From: Kiritimatiellota bacterium
Lineage (GTDB): Bacteria > Verrucomicrobiota > Kiritimatiellia > RFP12 > UBA1067
Direction of reading: 5' to 3'
DNA: 6,695 nt
Assembly (NCBI GenBank): GCA_009777165.1
Contig: WRML01000126.1
Location: forward strand, 1 to 6,695
In this document: positions 4,757-6,695 of the stretch, piece after piece
Layout of the letters: the number at the start of each line of letters is the position of its first letter
How positions within the stretch are numbered: the first letter of the stretch is position 1
The notes under the pieces: generated by a model
What the model was told of the DNA's origin: nothing
Seen by the model: the letters and a program-made list of their open reading frames with translations, nothing else
Database searches by the model: none
Made by a program: the position numbers and the translations under genes

Positions 4757-6187
4757 CTAGAAGGCGATGCTGACTTCCCAACGGAGGAAATAGGCGGTCT
4801 TGGAGGAGGTGCAGTAGTCGCCGGGCTCAAGGATTTCGGCGGTGATATGCCCGAAGAGCTTGCCGTGTTTCTTGTCGTCCCCCTTGATGAGTCCCGTGAG
4901 GAGCGGGAAGTCGTAGCGCGCGCGCCAGAACCACCCGTAGAGGCTGCCGTCCCCCCCGCCCATCGTCGAGGAGGGGGCCGTCGGCACGACGTCCCTCACG
5001 GCCGCGAACATGGGCCCGCCCTGCGTGAAGATCTCGTGCCTGCCCTGGCTGGTCTCGAACTTGCACCCCAGCGTCAGGCTTGGGTAAATCAGGTTCGACC
5101 AGTAGCCCACGCCGTAAATCCCGCGGTACACGTACATCTCGCTTTCGAAGAACGTGTAGCGCGCCCAGAGGGGGTCCCACGCGCGGTCGCTCTCGGTATC
5201 GCCCATCCGCCCGGTCCCCCGGTTGCGGTCGCCGGACATGTACAGCACGGAGAGCGTCGAGTAGGGCTGGAACGTGGACTCCAGCGGCATCTTGTAGGTC
5301 AGCCCGGCGTAACCCATCTGGCCGCCGACGACCGCCCCGCTGTCCTTCTCGCCGTACTGCGTGGCGGCCTCGATCTCCGCCGAGAGCGTGTCCGTGATCT
5401 GCGGCATGGCGCGCAGGCCCCAGGTACTGAGCTGCCGCCCCTGCATCTTCGTCCCGTTGAGCAAGTGGTACGTGGACTTGTTCGCATAGATGTAATACAG
5501 CTCGAACGGGAGCGCGTCCCATTGCTTCGACTTGAAGTAGAGCCCCCCGCCCCACTCGGCCAGCCCCTCGGCCCACGGCTCGAGGCAATTGAGCGGGAGG
5601 TAGTCGCCGCCGCCATAGGGTTGCGCCCGGCCCAGGCTGAAGGTCTTGTCGCTGTTGTAGAGGCCGAAGACGTCCAGCGTGTTCTTGTCGTCGAACTTCA
5701 CGGTCGCCCGCACGGCGTCGGAGGCGAACGAGCGCGATCCGTCCATGGGGTTCCCCTCCCAGATGACGCGCCCCTTGCCGTACCCGAGGTCCTGCCGCCC
5801 GATGCGCCAGTCCACGCGGTCCCAGAGCGTGTTGTTCAGGTCCAGGTACAGGTTGTCGAGGACCAGCTCGCCGGGCGTCTTACCGTAGCGGTGGCCCATG
5901 TCGCGGACGTACTCGCGGAACTCGTCCACCACGCGCGCGTACAGCGTGAAGTCCTCGTTCTTGACCTCGCCGAACAGGCGCCCGCGCATCCGGAAATAAT
6001 TGTTGTACTTCGAGATATTCCCGACCGTGCCGGGCAGGCGGTCATAGATTTCCTGCCGCACGCGGAAATCCCCCCCCCCATTCCACTGCAGCGTCTTCGG
6101 GTTCTCCGACACCGCCTCAACCCCCGCCTCCTGCGCCAACAGCGGCAACGCCGCGCCCACCAACGAAACACACCATAATGCTTTCAT
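4757..6187 (-). CDS. Outer-membrane beta-barrel, porin-like (alginate-export type)
   Basis: The 476-residue protein begins with a signal peptide (MKALWCVSLVGAALPLLAQ, cleavage likely after Ala18 or Ala21). It then shows many short alternating aromatic/hydrophobic strands and ends WEVSIAF, with the terminal Phe typical of substrates of the BAM assembly machinery. The N-terminal part (FRVRQEIYDR, YFRMRGRLFG, LDNLYLDLNN, then WRIGRQDLGYGKGRVIWEGN) resembles alginate-export-type porins (AlgE-like). The transported compound cannot be deduced. The start at 6187 follows the stop of the upstream gene by one base, so translation is probably coupled. The long N-terminal extension open to 6613 is rejected because it is an out-of-frame shadow of that gene. 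A run of ten G on the coding strand (6070-6079, codons 37-40) follows the signal peptide closely. Confidence 0.85.
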   Translation of the reverse strand: MKALWCVSLVGAALPLLAQEAGVEAVSENPKTLQWNGGGDFRVRQEIYDRLPGTVGNISKYNNYFRMRGRLFGEVKNEDFTLYARVVDEFREYVRDMGHRYGKTPGELVLDNLYLDLNNTLWDRVDWRIGRQDLGYGKGRVIWEGNPMDGSRSFASDAVRATVKFDDKNTLDVFGLYNSDKTFSLGRAQPYGGGDYLPLNCLEPWAEGLAEWGGGLYFKSKQWDALPFELYYIYANKSTYHLLNGTKMQGRQLSTWGLRAMPQITDTLSAEIEAATQYGEKDSGAVVGGQMGYAGLTYKMPLESTFQPYSTLSVLYMSGDRNRGTGRMGDTESDRAWDPLWARYTFFESEMYVYRGIYGVGYWSNLIYPSLTLGCKFETSQGRHEIFTQGGPMFAAVRDVVPTAPSSTMGGGDGSLYGWFWRARYDFPLLTGLIKGDDKKHGKLFGHITAEILEPGDYCTSSKTAYFLRWEVSIAF

Positions 6188-6188
6188 T

Positions 6189-6695
6189 TCAATCCCTTTT
6201 TTTCCGCTTAAAGAATTTCCCGAACGGGTGCGAGCCCGACGGCGGCTTACGCGCATCCCCACGGTCGTCACGGAAGCTCGGCTTTTTGCCCGGCTTCCCT
6301 TTCCTGAAATCGTTGCCCGGGCGCGCGGGCCGCTCGTCATCGTAACGGCGGCGCGGGGGGCGATCCTCCCACGGGGGGGCCTGCCGCGAATCGTCCGCAT
6401 GGCGTCTGCGCGGGGGGCGCTCCCCCTCGCGCCAGTCCCGTTCAAAACGCGGCTTCTGGTCAAACCTCCGTTTCGGGTAATCGTCCGAGCGGGGGGGGCG
6501 CTCATCATCGTAACGGCGGCGCGGCGGACGATCATCCCTCGGCGGCGCAGACCTGCCCTCATGCCGCGAGTCGTCATACGAACGCTTGCGCGGCGGCGGA
6601 CGCTCCCCCTCACGCCAGTCCCTCCTCTCAGAGCGTCCAGGCCTCTCCCGCTCGAAACGGTCGGGCCCTTGCTCGAAACGTTCGGGCCCTTGCTC
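6189..6695 (-). CDS. C-terminal tail of an Arg/Asp/Pro-rich protein, partial at the window edge
   Basis: This frame is open from the right edge to a TGA at 6189-6191, giving 168 residues without a start, so the gene continues outside the window. The sequence is highly charged and low in hydrophobics, hence probably disordered. It contains a 7-residue tandem repeat (EQGPERF, EQGPDRF). It also has two copies of a unit of about 56-61 residues that includes RDWREGERPP and later DRPPRRRYDDERP, which appears identically twice. It ends in the basic GKFFKRKKRD. Tails of this kind are known on RNA-binding enzymes such as DEAD-box helicases and rRNA pseudouridine synthases, so an RNA-related role is likely but the catalytic part is not visible. 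Synonymous third-base differences between the repeat copies support real coding. Its stop lies one base before the barrel ATG. Confidence 0.8.
   Translation of the reverse strand, partial: EQGPERFEQGPDRFERERPGRSERRDWREGERPPPRKRSYDDSRHEGRSAPPRDDRPPRRRYDDERPPRSDDYPKRRFDQKPRFERDWREGERPPRRRHADDSRQAPPWEDRPPRRRYDDERPARPGNDFRKGKPGKKPSFRDDRGDARKPPSGSHPFGKFFKRKKRD
6331..6621. repeat. Degenerate internal coding repeat
   Basis: Two DNA segments are duplicated inside the tail gene. One is at 6331-6365 and 6499-6533 (168 bases apart, coding DRPPRRRYDDER). The other is at 6418-6438 and 6601-6621 (183 bases apart, coding DWREGER). The spacings are whole codons, 56 and 61, and most differences are at third positions. 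This indicates an old tandem duplication of a 56-61 residue unit that is kept under protein-level constraint. Confidence 0.7.
6654..6695. repeat. 21-base tandem repeat at the right edge
   Basis: Two near-identical 21-base units (core TCGGGCCCTTGCTCGAAACG) lie in tandem and encode the heptad EQGP(E/D)RF in the partial minus-strand gene. The array may continue beyond the window. Confidence 0.7.

Noticed and set aside
4847..6178. 443-residue plus-strand open frame opposite the barrel gene
   Set aside because: It is an antisense shadow caused by GC-rich codon use, with no motif and no ribosome-binding site, while the minus strand is clearly coding.
6188..6613. 142-residue basic N-terminal extension of the barrel protein
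   Set aside because: It is out of frame with the repeat-containing tail gene on the same strand, it would bury the signal peptide, and the ATG at 6187 is directly followed by a proper signal sequence.
1..6695. CRISPR array, riboswitch, toxin-antitoxin or phage module
   Set aside because: No regularly spaced identical repeats, no recognised aptamer, and no paired small genes were seen on either strand.

Overview
The window looks like a GC-rich chromosomal segment from a PVC-superphylum bacterium, most likely of the Verrucomicrobiota/Kiritimatiellota kind. That guess rests on the unusual EF-Tu switch I sequence, the GC-rich intergenic hairpin repeats, and an outer-membrane barrel that implies a diderm envelope. 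No 16S gene is present, so the assignment is inference.

Layout. Positions 1-620 hold no convincing gene. They contain a cluster of GC-rich hairpins nested in an 18-bp inverted repeat, plus terminator-like palindromes. Positions 621-2451 are a minus-strand translation operon, read in this order: promoter, tRNA-Thr(GGU), tuf (EF-Tu), rpmG (L33), tRNA-Trp(CCA). In many bacteria secE and nusG come next, but here they are absent. A divergent plus-strand promoter at 2511-2539 drives an SGNH/GDSL-type hydrolase with an N-terminal export or anchor segment (2568-3227). Converging on it is a minus-strand HAD-like phosphatase-fold protein (3332-4231), whose promoter lies so close to the ATG that the mRNA may be leaderless.

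Positions 4232-4390 hold a 26-bp perfect hairpin. It is followed by a plus-strand internally deleted IS630-type transposase remnant (4391-4735) that has lost its catalytic core. The right end is a minus-strand pair. The first is the C-terminal tail of an unidentified Arg/Asp/Pro-rich, repeat-containing protein that runs off the window (6189-6695). One base after its stop begins a 476-residue outer-membrane beta-barrel (4757-6187). The long alternative reading that fuses a basic 142-residue extension to the barrel is a frame shadow of that tail.

Working together: the left block supplies the elongation machinery (EF-Tu, two tRNAs, L33). The SGNH hydrolase and the porin-like barrel are envelope-facing. 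The HAD protein has no clear partner. The most notable points are the 5-residue switch I insertion in EF-Tu, L33 with three of four zinc cysteines, homopolymer tracts inside two genes (G10 just after the barrel's signal peptide and C12 in the HAD gene), and a recurring CATCCC-loop-GGGATG palindrome found at three sites. I did not find a clearly novel defence or mobile system.
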